DNA of 64,000 nucleotides from Membranipora membranacea. Lineage: Eukaryota > Bryozoa > Gymnolaemata > Cheilostomatida > Membraniporidae. Below, piece after piece: positions 44,100 to 54,780 of the stretch. Under the pieces are notes generated by a model. The model was given only the letters and a program-made list of their open reading frames with translations, was not told the DNA's origin and searched no databases. The stretch covers positions 22,257,681-22,321,680 of the forward strand of contig OU612071.1 in the NCBI GenBank assembly GCA_914767715.1, in the 5' to 3' direction. The first letter of the stretch is position 1, and each line of letters opens with the position of its first letter. The position numbers and the translations under genes are program-made.

Positions 44100-45420
44100 G
44101 CATAACTCCAATTTAGACCCATGTTTCAACACTACATTTATATGCGATGTAGTTTTCGATGTGTCAACTGAAAGTATTGAATGAATTAAAAAAGGTTGAA
44201 GAATTTTTACTTGGCAAACATTTACGATCAATTTTAACTTATGCATTGCAGTTTGGTTTTCACTTTTGCTAGATGGTGATAAATCTTCTTTAGAAAGAAT
44301 TAAAAGGGCTGCTACAAGAACTATTTTTCCAGCCCATAGCTATGAGGAGAGGCTGATACTTTTTTGTTTTCAAACCTTATCTGAATTGATTTTCTATCTG
44401 AGCAAGAGACATTTTAATAAAATAGAAAATGATCCAGAGTACCAAATTTTTAGTTGAGTAATATGAAATCAACTCATCAAAGACAAAAGAACTAGTTTCT
44501 GTAATAAACGAGATCACCCTGATCTCATACAACTTACTATCAATGACGCAGACATAGAGAGAGTTAATGAGTACAAACACCTCGGAACAACACTGGAAAG
44601 AAAACTCTCACTTAACACCATACATTGAAGCTAGTGGAGAAGTCTAACAAAAGATTATTCATCGTGAAACAATTAGCCTACCTCAATGTCATCGCAACCA
44701 CAATTCAGCTAGCTTACACCATATTTATAGAAAGTGTCCTTATCTTACCATCTATCCATAATCTATGGACACTTAAATCAAGATGACATGAAACAGTACA
44801 ACCACACCATCACTGTAGCATTTCCTCTAAGCCAACACCAAATCTCCAGTACAAACATCAGCGGAGTATACAACAAAGCTTTCAAAACCAAATGTTTGCG
44901 TATGAAATGCTTTGGACTAGACACTATCATAGACTTCGAAAATTGCCATCTGGTACATACTGTGTGCAAAAATACAGAGTAGATGCCAGAAAATTCTGTT
45001 TAAGATCAAGACTGTTAAACTCTATCTTTTCATAACTCATTTTATACTTATTCTCACTCATTTATTATTGAGAAATCTATGCCTATATTTTAGAACGGAG
45101 CACTCAGGAAAGCAACCAATTTTATCATGAAAATTAATAAAAAATATGTACATACATATACACAGCAGAAGTACATCCTCTCGTCATAATGCTATTTTCT
45201 GAACTTAGATCTGCAAGACTCAAAAAGGTACCAAATCATTTTTTCCAACCATGATGCCTTATTTTGACATACAACCTTTGCAATTTTATGTTTATAAACT
45301 TTATCTATGTTTCGCTTTTTCCGAGTCCATTTTTTAAGTAATGTAACCGTGCAACTTTATTATTCTCATTTTGCCGAATGTATAAATAAACTTCACCGAA
45401 TCTGAAACTGAAACAAGTAT
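44100..45420 (+). pseudogene. Two LINE C-terminal fossils with a 3' tail
   Basis: First piece (44190-44457): a frame reading DGDKSSLERIKRAATRTIFP, then AHSYEERL and LSELIFYLSKRHFNKIENDP, which matches the C-terminal 'LE.iQkRA.riI.p...Y...L....L..LseRR..l....F.ki' region of CR1/L2 LINEs. Second piece (44510-44985): IERVNEYKHLGTTLERKLSL (after RT motif E), KSNKRLFIVKQLAYLNVIAT, QLAYTIFIESVLILPSII and WTLKSR-like remnants, in mixed frames. The 3' end near 45405-45415 reads CACCGAATCTGAAACTGAAAC, a tail type also seen at 6.8 kb. No endonuclease or RT catalytic core is left. Confidence 0.75.
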
Positions 45421-46012
45421 GAAATATATGGATTTTTGAAACAAGTTTGCAATTCATTAGCGGAGTAGAATTTTCCTATAACATTTAACATAAAAATGAC
45501 TCAACCGCAACAATTTTTATAGGTCAGATCACAAGTTGTTGAGAGAAGAACACAACTCTCATTATGACATATTGGTGTTATAAACATAAGCATCTTGAGG
45601 CGTTGACCGTTCCTGTACATGGTATACCAGTATTCTTAGTTAAAACTGTGAGATCTGTATTCAGACTTTATTGCCCTATTTTCTGTTTGATAGTTGTTTA
45701 AAACCCTGAAGGCACCTGTTGGTTCAGAGCTCATCACAACTCAATCTCATCATTATGGACTGTATCAAAACATATCTAAAGTGTAACAAAATGTTTGATA
45801 AACATACCCGCAACAATAAATATCAATGTACTTGAACCACCCTCAATTTCTATCATACTTTGCTCACTTAAGAAATTCAATCATTCGTATTTTTTCGAAA
45901 ACCAATATAGTATTTGGAAGACGCACGGTTCAACTTACTGAATTCGAGTTGCCTTGGGAAAATAGCCGTGTGTAGGTTTTTATATTAAATCTTCTTCATA
46001 ATGTCTTCCTTA

Positions 46013-48216
46013 CTACTCCCTACTTCTATTGGGTTCCTGGTTGAGTGTCACTGATGTGATGCTGTTACTGCCGTTGTCTCCCAGGAGCGCAGGTGCAGTT
46101 TTCAAGCTTATCTGAAAATAAAAGGGAAATTGTAAATTTTTCATTTGATATTTGTCGATGACTGCTGACGACCAGATTGACCTGATCTATAACATTCAAG
46201 TGACAGGAATCCTTAATAATTAAAGATAAAAATATTCGTTTGTCTAGGCAATCAAACTGGACACTGAGCAAATTATTATATCTAGGGTCTGTGGAGCTGA
46301 AGCTTTGTGTGAAAAGCTACCCCATACAATTACTTTAATTACATAATAAAATATAAGTATTGTGTGGGGTAACTCTATCAAATTGCTTCAAGTTGTCTTT
46401 ATAAGGCTACACATCTGTCATATAGCCTGGGCAGGCTGTCGACAGCCTGACAGCCCCCCCCCCCCCCCGACAGCCTGACCTGATATGCATTTAAGCCACC
46501 TGTTACTTATATCATCTCCATGGTTGACTTGAATGTTCCAAAAGTTGGTGCTTATAGCTAAAAAATGGCATATTATTCAAGACAGATAAAGCCAAATAGG
46601 TTAAATTCGTTGAATTAAATTCTTCTTATGGAACAGAATTATCATAACATCATACTGCTAGAAAGCTCAACACAGATCATCTGACTCATCATCAAACTGA
46701 TTGGCTGTACTTACTAGCATAAATAATATAAGCTGGGAATTGCATTGTTTACAAAGCTGCGAACAGAAACAAGATGCTTTCAGCGTCAATGATTTCGGGC
46801 TTGTATAGAATGTTACTAGAGTCTGGCTATTTTTGCAAGCCCATGTTTTGGCAAAAGGAAGCTTATGATGCTATCCCAGATATGGAATTCAATGGTTAAA
46901 TTATAAAGCTGAAATCTTCTACAGTAAAATCAGGGAGCTTTAAAAAAAGCATTGATTGGTCTCTAATGTTGTTTGAGGGTTTGATTTAAACAGACTAATT
47001 GATATAGGCTTACCGATCGTTAGAATCTGTATTGTTGTCCGTCACATAACAAACAGCCAGTAGGTAAGATGGAAGCTGAGACAAACTATCCAGCAGTTAA
47101 CAGCATGATGCACTTACTCAGACTTCTGATATCGTGCTGAAAGAAAAAGAAACATTCTGGTTAGAAAGCTGCAGACACATACGATAGTTTACTTTAGCTT
47201 GAGAATTATCACAATGGCCAGTCACGTGTTCATATTTTAATTCATATTCTAGAAAATAACAGTGCTTTGGATCCACAAGCTTGTGGCATCAGGATCATGA
47301 CTTTAAATAAATCACCATTTTATGAGGATGATGCCAAAAGCAACAAAATTTTCAACGCAGCTATATAAGCATTAGTAGCATGGTTTTATGGCACAAGACC
47401 TGAATTGGGACAATCACGGTCTTGTTGGGAGGTTCTTGTAATGAATTTAGTGAGAAAAAAATTATTGTCGTGTGAGAAGCATCAGAGCTCAGTGAAAATT
47501 TATGGAAATAATACTGGCAACAAAATTCTTACATTCATAGAGTGCTTTAAAATAATGGCAGAGAGCAGACAGAGTAGTCAGGAGTTTTCAGCTAGTTGCA
47601 TCAGTTTGTTTGCAACTTCATGAATGTAGAGCCTCTGATCGCAACACTCTCTCTTTTCCATTAGCAATAAATGGTCATTACCTGAAATTTGAATTAACGT
47701 TTGAACTAGGGATTACCACAACATCGGAGGACCGGACACCAACAGAAATTCTGACCAATGTATGCATAGCTCTTATAATAAACTTATTGTAGGATGTACA
47801 CAATAATACTGGTGAATTGTGGGATTGATATGTTTTTTTTAGCAGTTTATGTCATCATAAATCACAAGAGCATATATAAAAATGCTTACTAACTTCAAGT
47901 ACCAATTTCAATGCTAGAGTATTGTTAGATTAAGCTTTTTTATCAATCCTTCATAATCAGCGTTTTTTTATGGCCATTTTATCAATTTACAGACCATAAT
48001 GACTGAATTTTTTACACAGGTTTGCAACTCATTCAACAGTATAGAATTTTTTATAACATATAGCCTAAGACACAAACTGGCTAAACTGCAACGACGTTTA
48101 CCGGTCAGATCCCAAGTTGTTAAGAGAATAACAAGACTCACCTTGTCATATCGGCTGCCGTCTGTGTTATCAGCATCTTGAGGTGGTCTCTGCACTTGTG
48201 CATAACATACCGGGAA
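46013..48216 (-). CDS. Putative spliced receptor-tail-like exons (E of B, T of A)
   Basis: Exon E (48142-48216): acceptor CATTTTGCAG, donor AAG|GTGAGT, 25 codons, FPVCYAQVQRPPQDADNTDG and SRYDK. Terminal exon T (46013-46111): acceptor TTTTATTTTCAG, 32 codons plus stop, ISLKTAPALLGDNGSNSITS, VTLNQEPNRSRE. Both are phase 0, so E-T joins without a frameshift and creates SRYDKI at the junction. VCYAQV and SRYDKI both fit the ITIM consensus [SIVL]xYxx[ILV], 18 residues apart, as in cytoplasmic tails of inhibitory receptors. A further exon-like piece (47014-47075, LPSYLLAVCYVTDNNTDSND) lies between them, but its phase does not fit this join. No signal peptide, ectodomain or membrane exon was found, so the gene is at best partial. 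The function is inference. Confidence 0.35.
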
Positions 48217-48545
48217 CTGCAAAATGTCAATTCAGAATTGCCCTGATCTCTGCTTGATTGTCGTTAAAACTTGTTGGAACAGAGTTCCATCTTCATTGTG
48301 ATGGGCTGAAACAACCAAAATATACCAAAGGGTGTTAATGACGATCATCTCAATATAGCACAGTACGCTATTCATGTTTATGGATAATTTCTAATCATAA
48401 TTTTTCATATTAAAAAGAAAACTGATCGCAAATGATAGTCATGACAAGGATTTTTACATCAGAAACTACGATCGTCTTTGAAAGGTGATGCGATCAACTT
48501 ACCGAATTTGTGTTGCCTAGGGAAATTAGTCAATAGGTTTTGATA

Positions 48546-50693
48546 CTAAATTTTCTTCCCTTTTTCCATGGCCTTTCCTCGTTCTTTAAATGTCACTGAC
48601 GTCATGTGGTTACTGTTAAAATTTTCGTCGACCAGGAGATCAGGTGTATATTGGTTCTTAATTGCAGTTTTAAAGCTTATCTGAAAAAACCGCAACTGTG
48701 AATTTTCATTTGAAATTGGGCGATGAAAGCTGACGACCAGATTGACCTATAACATTAAAGTGACAGGAATCATTGATGATTAGAGACGGAAACATTGGTT
48801 TGTCAAGGCAATCAAACTTGGCACTGAGCAAATAATTATATCTAGGGTCTGTGGAGCTGAAGCTCTGTGTGCAAAGCTACCCCATACCATTACGTAACTT
48901 AAATAATATAATAAATAAGTATTGTGTGGAGTAACGTTGCAGTGTCTCAGTTTTCTCATAACTTTTCTCCACAGTCATTATATGACCACACATCTGACAT
49001 ATGCATTTAAGCCACCTGTTACTGATATCATCTTCACAGCAAACTTGAATGTCTCTGATGATTGTGCTTTTGGCTACAAAATGTGGTATTCAATGCAAGA
49101 CAGATAAAGCCTAAAGCATATCATCAAGCTGATACCGGGCACTACATTTTACAGTAAAAGCAGGGGAGCTTTAAACAAGCATTGATTGAGCTAAAATGTT
49201 TTTGAGGGTTTGAGTAGAATTTATAGATCAGTGGTGAAATACATAGAGTGGCTATTTGTAGAGATACGCCATCAGTATGAAGTTTTGTGTCAGGATCTAA
49301 ATCAAATTATGTATCTTGCAGCTTTCACGAAAAGCATCGATTGACATCCCAGTAACAACCTTTAAAAACTCAGGCAAGCTGCTTGACAAAAGTTTACAAG
49401 TGTCAGCTTCTCTAGATTCTGAGCTTGTGGCCCAATCAAAGATGAGAAATGTGGTCCAGAAAAGCCATACACCTGCTGAGGGTCAGATTTGTACCCCCCA
49501 TTCATATTAAATAAATGGTTTGAGTAGACTAATTGATATATGCTTACCTGTTGTTGTAATCTGTATTACTGTCCGTCACATAACGAACAGGCAGTAGGTA
49601 AGTAAAAGCTGATACGAACTATCCACCAGTTAACAGCTTGATGTTCTTACTCAGATATGGAATACTGCGCTGAAAGAAATCAAAACATTATGGTTAGGAA
49701 AGCTGCAGACACATAGGATATTTTACTTTAGCTTGAGAATTATCGCAGTGACCAGCCACGTGTTCAAATTTTAAATCATATTCTAGCAAAGAACAATTGT
49801 TTACAGTGCATTGGATTCTCAAGCTTGTGTCATCAGGATCAAGACTTTAAATAAATCACTATTTTATGAGGATGATGCCAACAAAAAAACATTTTCAACA
49901 CAGCAATATAAGCATGAGCAGCATGGTTTTATGGCACAAGACCTGAATTTGGACAATCAAGGTCCTATTCTTTGTTCTTTATATAAATTTAATGTGAAAA
50001 AATTCACTGTAGTGTGAGACGCAATAGAGCACATTGATACATTTATGAAAAGAATAGTGGCAACAAATTTCTCACCTGCATAGAGTGTTGTAAAATGAGG
50101 GCAGAGAGCAGACAGAGTAGTCAGGAGTTTTCAGCTTGCTGAATTGGTGCAGTTGTAACTACAGCGTCTTCTGCCAAGACCTTCCAAGTTTACACAACCT
50201 CTGATCACGCATCTGTCTCTTTTCCATTAGCAAAAACTGTTCATTACCTGAAATTTAAACTAAAGATTCAGCTAGGGATAACCACTACATCAGAGAACCG
50301 GACGCCCACAGAAATTCTGACAAATATGTGTATTACTCTTATAATAAAGTTATCGTAGGATTTACAAAATAATACTGGTATAACAGTAACTAGGTGAATT
50401 GTGGGATTGAGTTTAGTGTTTGATTTGAGTTGCCTCTATACAAAATGTCACAAGAGTTGAAATGTTAGATCGAGCATTTATTATGGTCAGCTGTTTATCA
50501 ATTTACCGGCTAGAATAACTGATTTTTTAATCAAGTTTGCAACCCATTCAACGGAAGAGAATTTCTCACAACATAAATGACAAACTGGTTGAACGCAACA
50601 ATTTTCACCGGTCAGATCACAAGTTGTTGAACCAAAAACACAACACTGACCTTGTCATATTGGCTGCTGTCTGTGTCATCAATATCAGCATTA
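48546..50693 (-). CDS. Second putative E-T exon pair of the module array
   Basis: Terminal exon T (48546-48680): acceptor GTTTTTTCAG, 44 codons plus stop, ISFKTAIKNQYTPDLLVDEN, FNSNHMTSVTFKERGKAMEK, GKKI. Upstream exon E of module C ends at 50651 with DDTDSSQYDK and donor GTCAGT, but its 5' part is interrupted by an 11-bp G run (50695-50705), so the acceptor is unclear. Joined in phase 0 they give SSQYDKI, again an ITIM-type [S]xYxx[I] motif at the same junction. T is conserved with 46013-46111 at 'IS.KTA' and 'SN...TSVT'. The T of module C (near 51125) has an in-frame stop, so parts of the array are decayed. Confidence 0.3.
49218..49516 (+). mobile_element. 299-bp insertion in module B with 11-bp target duplication
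   Basis: Module B has extra sequence absent from the equivalent point of module A (about 46985). It is flanked by GGTTTGAGTAG at 49207-49217 and 49517-49527. Inside, one frame reads VVKYIEWLFVEIRHQYEVLC and QDLNQIMYLAAFTKSID, then a shift leads to IDIPVTTFKNSGKLLDKSLQ and VSASLDSELVAQSKMRNVVQ. It ends with ATTAAATAAATG. It behaves like a 5'-truncated retrocopy of an unidentified coding transcript, now frameshifted. Confidence 0.5.
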
Positions 50694-51180
50694 TGGGGGG
50701 GGGGGCATTTTTTCTTGGTGACCTTGATGACCTTTGTAACCTCGTTGCTTGTGGGTACAGAGCTTATAACAATTCCACCTTCATTGTTTTAGACTGGAAC
50801 AATCTAAAGTATAACAAGAGGTATAAAGGATAATCAACTTAATATATCAAGGTGCGCGCCTTCATGTTTTGTGCAGGTTTTCATATCAAAGTTTTTCAGA
50901 TTTTAAAGAAAACTGATCGCTTAGGATAGTCTTGACAAGCATTTTTACATCAGTATGGTCCTTGAAAGCTGATGCGTTCAAATTACTGAATTGGTGTTGC
51001 CTCTTGCAAAATATTAGTCGTGGTTGATACTCATTTTTCGTCATAATAAGACTACAGATATCATGCTGTTACTGTTGCAGTTGTCGCTCGGGAGAGCAGA
51101 TGTTTAAATGGAAACTTCTAAGCTTATCTGAAAATAAAAAGGGCAATATCAATTGTTGTACCAGTAATTATCCATCATGA

Positions 51181-51677
51181 AACATGTAAAGCATTTATTT
51201 TTAATGAATAGATCAGAGGTGCTTGTTTAATCTATGCCGCAAAAAAAATTTGTTCATAAAAGTAGACTTAAACACCTGTTTAGTCAATCGAGTAAATACA
51301 AATACAAAAAACCCTACGTCGTTGGCATTTTATGCTGCAGATGGAGAATTACGCAGTCAAGAAATACGATATTAACAACTCACCACCTCAAAGAGAATCA
51401 CAAGCAGTGCAGTGTAGATAGATCAATCCTCAACTGAACAGTTCAAACTCTGTGCCTCCAGTCCTCCATTATCCAAACAGAGAAGCATCGAATTCATTAT
51501 CTAAGTGAAGGTAAACTTTAGAAAATGATAACATTATGAGAACTGGTTACTTCAACAATAGAAGCTATGCACTGCTGGCTAATAGGAAAGCTAAATGAGA
51601 GCTGCTATAAATAGCTTACAAGGAGAGGTTATATTATCTTGGCATTATCTTTCAGCTTGTTTTGAGAAATAATCTTA
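51181..51677. other. No gene seen
   Basis: Spacer between the module array and the MITE. Confidence 0.4.
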
Positions 51678-52079
51678 TGGCTGGTGCATATTGTCCCACA
51701 CGACCATCCCAGATAGCCATCCCAGTCAATGTGAACATGAAAATGACACTATCCCAGACTGTCTGGGTCCGTCTGGGACAGTATCGGGAAAGTTTGTAAG
51801 CGTCAAACTTTCCCGATGCTATCCCAGAAGGACCCAGACTCATTTTGCATCTGGGTGCTATGTGAACCAGACATTTGGATGATCTGGGATCATCTGGGTC
51901 GATCTGGGTCGATCTGTGACGATCCTAAACAATGTGAACATCATCCCAGCACTATCCCAGACAAAAACCTTACTGCTAGTCTGGGATGAATTTTATAATG
52001 TGAACATAAGACTGGGACCATCTGGGATAAGCATCTGGGATGGCATCCCAGTATCATCTGGGACAATGTGAACCAGCCT
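51678..52079. mobile_element. MITE-like foldback element, about 400 bp, TTA-flanked
   Basis: Terminal inverted repeats: GGCTGGTGCATATTGTCCCA (51679-51698) against GGCTGGTTCACATTGTCCCA on the other strand (52059-52078), 18 of 20 matching. TTA occurs just outside both ends (51675-51677 and 52080-52082), the target length and sequence preferred by Harbinger-type elements. The interior is packed with CTGGGAT/ATCCCAG motifs in both orientations and has a perfect 14-bp hairpin (51783-51796 with 51804-51817, 7-nt loop). No coding capacity; non-autonomous. The Harbinger link rests on the 3-bp target only. Confidence 0.7.
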
Positions 52080-52290
52080 TTAGCCTCAGCTTGAATTAAA
52101 TAACCTAATTACATCTCCAATTAATTACGTCTAATGGAAGTAATGTCAAGAACAAGCGTTTTATAACAACGCTCTCAGTGATGGCTTGTATAAAATAAAA
52201 AGCTAACGGAAAAATCTGACTTAAAATTCTGCCTAAAAAGAATGTAGTAAATGCAAGTTTATAGAATAGCGTCTCATATGCCAGGCAGGA

Positions 52291-52384
52291 GTATGAGGTG
52301 GCTCAGTTGGTTAGATCGCCGGTCTGCCATAATGATTAAGTTTTGAAGGTTGTGGGTTCAAATCACCGGTTCGGAACACTGTTT
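52291..52384 (+). mobile_element. tRNA-derived SINE head
   Basis: Pol III A box TGGCTCAGTTGG at 52299-52310 and B box GGTTCAAATC at 52355-52364, separated by 44 nt. The T-arm-like stem pairs 4 of 5. The D stem is broken (GCTC against GATC) and there is no proper 7-bp acceptor stem, so this is a SINE or tRNA relic rather than a functional tRNA. It ends CCGGTTCGGAACACTG followed by T-rich DNA, partly matching the sequence at 54.76 kb. Confidence 0.65.
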
Positions 52385-54339
52385 TTTTAATCAACCAGCT
52401 ACCATTCTATCGATTCAAGATCCAGGGTGTATATGTAATTTTGGCTTCACTGATATAAAACAATTGTTGTATCTTTTTCCACTGTTGATGAAATACCAGT
52501 TTCAAAGATGACACGAGCTCGTATAATTTCATTATACCCCTGATCAATCAGAGGAGTGTGTTGTAACATAGTTGATTTAGGTACCTCGGAACCACTGACC
52601 TATATAGAACATCCAGCTGGACTGTTATAACATTGAGATTGTGAAAATTCAAATCCTATAGAGCTGTAAAAAATGGTACATTATTGACATTTTGGAAGTA
52701 TTTGATAGGAAATCACAAAATAATGAGCATCATGACTTCATATTCAAACTAAAGCACAACAATAGCCAAAGCTCAATAATATCGCAGTATAACTTCCAAT
52801 GTTTTCTTAAATCGATCTAAGAATATTTTCAGTGTAGTACCGAGGAGTATTGGCAATAAGTAATCAGCTTTTTACAGCCATCGGAGATTTCTGACCAGCA
52901 CCTGTTTCACCTTAAGTGGTCTGACTTGGCAAGTAATGTTTGTTTGTGCTGACTATTAGAGGTTTTTAATTGATATGACACTGCTGCTGAATTTTATCTT
53001 GGATACATATTATACAAGTCATGCTCATCTTGTCTCTAGCTTGATCTCCCAGTGTTTACTGAACTGGTTTTTGCTCTAATTCTGCATTATCAGCAAAATT
53101 TGACAACATTGTGTTAGAGCAGTCAAGTTTGAACGGACTGAAATTCCTTGTCAATTGCAAGGTTTTTCACAAAATTGAGAAAAGAGAATTCATCTGTTGT
53201 TGTAGTTGACTGTTACCAAAGGATTTTATTGAAGATCATTTTTTAGAAATTGTGTTTGTAGTTTATACCTCATTGCTTTACCTGTAAGCAAGGTTGTAGC
53301 TAGCTGAAAATCGTTTGACCAGCTTTCCACTCCGCTTTTTGAGGACTATGAAGTTAAAAGGGTTTTCAGGAGCTTTCAGACTTTGGATCATGAGGCTTTT
53401 GATATTTTTATTTCTGTTTTGACAACTGCAGCTTAGATGTTTTAATCTGTTTGGGAGACACATAAATGATAATTTGAGCTGGTTGATGCAAGTTTTTATG
53501 TTTTAGACAACGGTATATCTGTCATTATAAACGAGCAAAAAACAAACATTTTGTCCGTCTTTGAATGTGACTGATGGCTGTGAGATTATATTAACATATC
53601 AAGTATTCTATTGGATAGCTATCTGGAAACGACACTGCACTTGGCTTGGTAACCAAGAGGACAGATCTGTTCAGGAACCGTGATGCACAGAATATTCATT
53701 GCTAGTGTATTGATTAATGCGTATTGTCACGCGGCTATTCAAAATAGAAAAAGTAGCCGCGTGACAAGGCTGTATTGACTTGGGTTGTAGGATAAAGTGG
53801 CCACATCCAGATTTGTGTTTTTTTAATTTTTTATCAAATTTGTCCGCCATCGCAGTATGATTTATTTAACTTTCCATTGAAATCCATAATAAAAGGATGT
53901 TATGAGCTATTTTGAAGCAGCAAAGTTTTCAGTGAAACTTAACTGTAACCTGGAAACATCCAAACTTACACGTTTCCTGATATCTGGCAAAATATTTCCG
54001 GCTATCGCTTTATGTAGATTATGTCTTCATCAATTTTCTGTCAAATGTTGACGTATTGGCCTATCTGAACCATAAGTTTCTGCTTAATGTGTGTGGCGTG
54101 AACATTTCAACTAATTCTGGTCATGTCATGTCATGCAATGAGACACAGAGTCTATATTCCACGTAGAAGAGAACCCATCATGGGCTGGTATTAGATGTAC
54201 AATTTTTTATCGTACACTAATGAACGAAACACTTGAAAATCGGATGCTCTGATGATTCTATTTCAGCTGAAAGAAGTGGTATCATTCAACAAAACCTTTT
54301 TACTATGTGGGTTACTGGTTAATATTAAAACCTATACTT
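52385..54339. other. No gene seen
   Basis: AT-rich intergenic sequence, containing one GC-rich inverted repeat (53724-53767). Confidence 0.4.
53724..53767. other. Perfect 14-bp GC-rich inverted repeat
   Basis: TTGTCACGCGGCTA (53724-53737) is the reverse complement of TAGCCGCGTGACAA (53754-53767), with a 16-nt A-rich spacer, in DNA that is otherwise AT-rich. Could be a minimal foldback insertion or a transcription-factor or terminator-like hairpin. Confidence 0.8.
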
Positions 54340-54520
54340 ACATATGACAAACACTCTAATATTTAATATTATATATAACATATTTAATATATTAATATAT
54401 ATCTAATATATAATATATATCTAATATTTAATATAATATATAAAACACTCTATAATATAATATATAAAACACTCTATAATATAATATATAAAACACTCTA
54501 TAATTTAGTATTACTGGTTA
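54340..54520. repeat. AT-rich tract with 24-bp minisatellite
   Basis: A TAATATAT-type low-complexity tract followed by three copies of a 24-bp unit (AAAACACTCTATAATATAAT plus ATAT) around 54440-54510. Confidence 0.9.
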
Positions 54521-54698
54521 ATATTAAATTATACTGGTTAATCTTAAAACTGATACCGAATAGTTGCCTTTTTAAAATATTTTTGATAGACTGAAGCACT
54601 TGTTCATTTTATTTAAAATATGCATTTATGGTCACCCCAACAAATGAGAGGATAAATGTCATATTGTTTGCTTACACAAACAGGGATGCTTTAGGGAT

Positions 54699-54780
54699 CA
54701 GGGATAGCTCAGTGTTAGGAGCGGTTGACTAGGGATCATAAGGTCTCAGGTCCAAACCCCACCGGGAGCACTGTTCGTCT
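54699..54780 (+). mobile_element. tRNA-derived SINE head
   Basis: A-box-like TAGCTCAGTGTTAGG from 54705 with a paired D stem (GCTC with GAGC), and B-box-like GGTCCAAACCC at 54749-54759. The anticodon stem pairs only about 3 bp and the acceptor stem is absent. The following ACCGGGAGCACTGTTC is similar to the end of the 52.3 kb copy (ACCGGTTCGGAACACTGTT), suggesting one SINE family. Confidence 0.6.

Larger units (their letters stand above)
45420..51180 (-). repeat. Tandem array of about 2.5-kb modules (A, B, partial C)
   Basis: Modules A (45420-47985) and B (47985-50510) align end to end, and C (50510-51180) is partial. The landmark GGTCAGATC(A/C)CAAGTTGTT falls near 45523, 48103 and 50607; AGCTTATCTGAAAA near 46104, 48673 and 51119; GTCTGTGGAGCTGAAGCT in A and B; and TTATGGCACAAGACCTGAAT near 47387 and 49929. 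Divergence is moderate. Each module carries sequences with canonical splice sites on the minus strand (described separately). A diverged copy lies at 32.1-32.55 kb. This is a gene-sized tandem duplication rather than a simple satellite. Confidence 0.85.

Noticed and set aside
47014-47075. Additional exon LPSYLLAVCYVTDNNTDSND in the module array
   Set aside because: It has an acceptor and donor, but its end phase would place a stop at the start of the terminal exon; kept only as a comment in the array entry.
52291-52384. Functional tRNA gene
   Set aside because: A and B boxes are present, but the D stem is broken and no 7-bp acceptor stem can be formed.
54699-54780. tRNA-Pro(AGG)-like gene
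   Set aside because: An anticodon-loop-like CTAGGGA can be drawn, but its stem has only about 3 pairs and the acceptor arm is missing.
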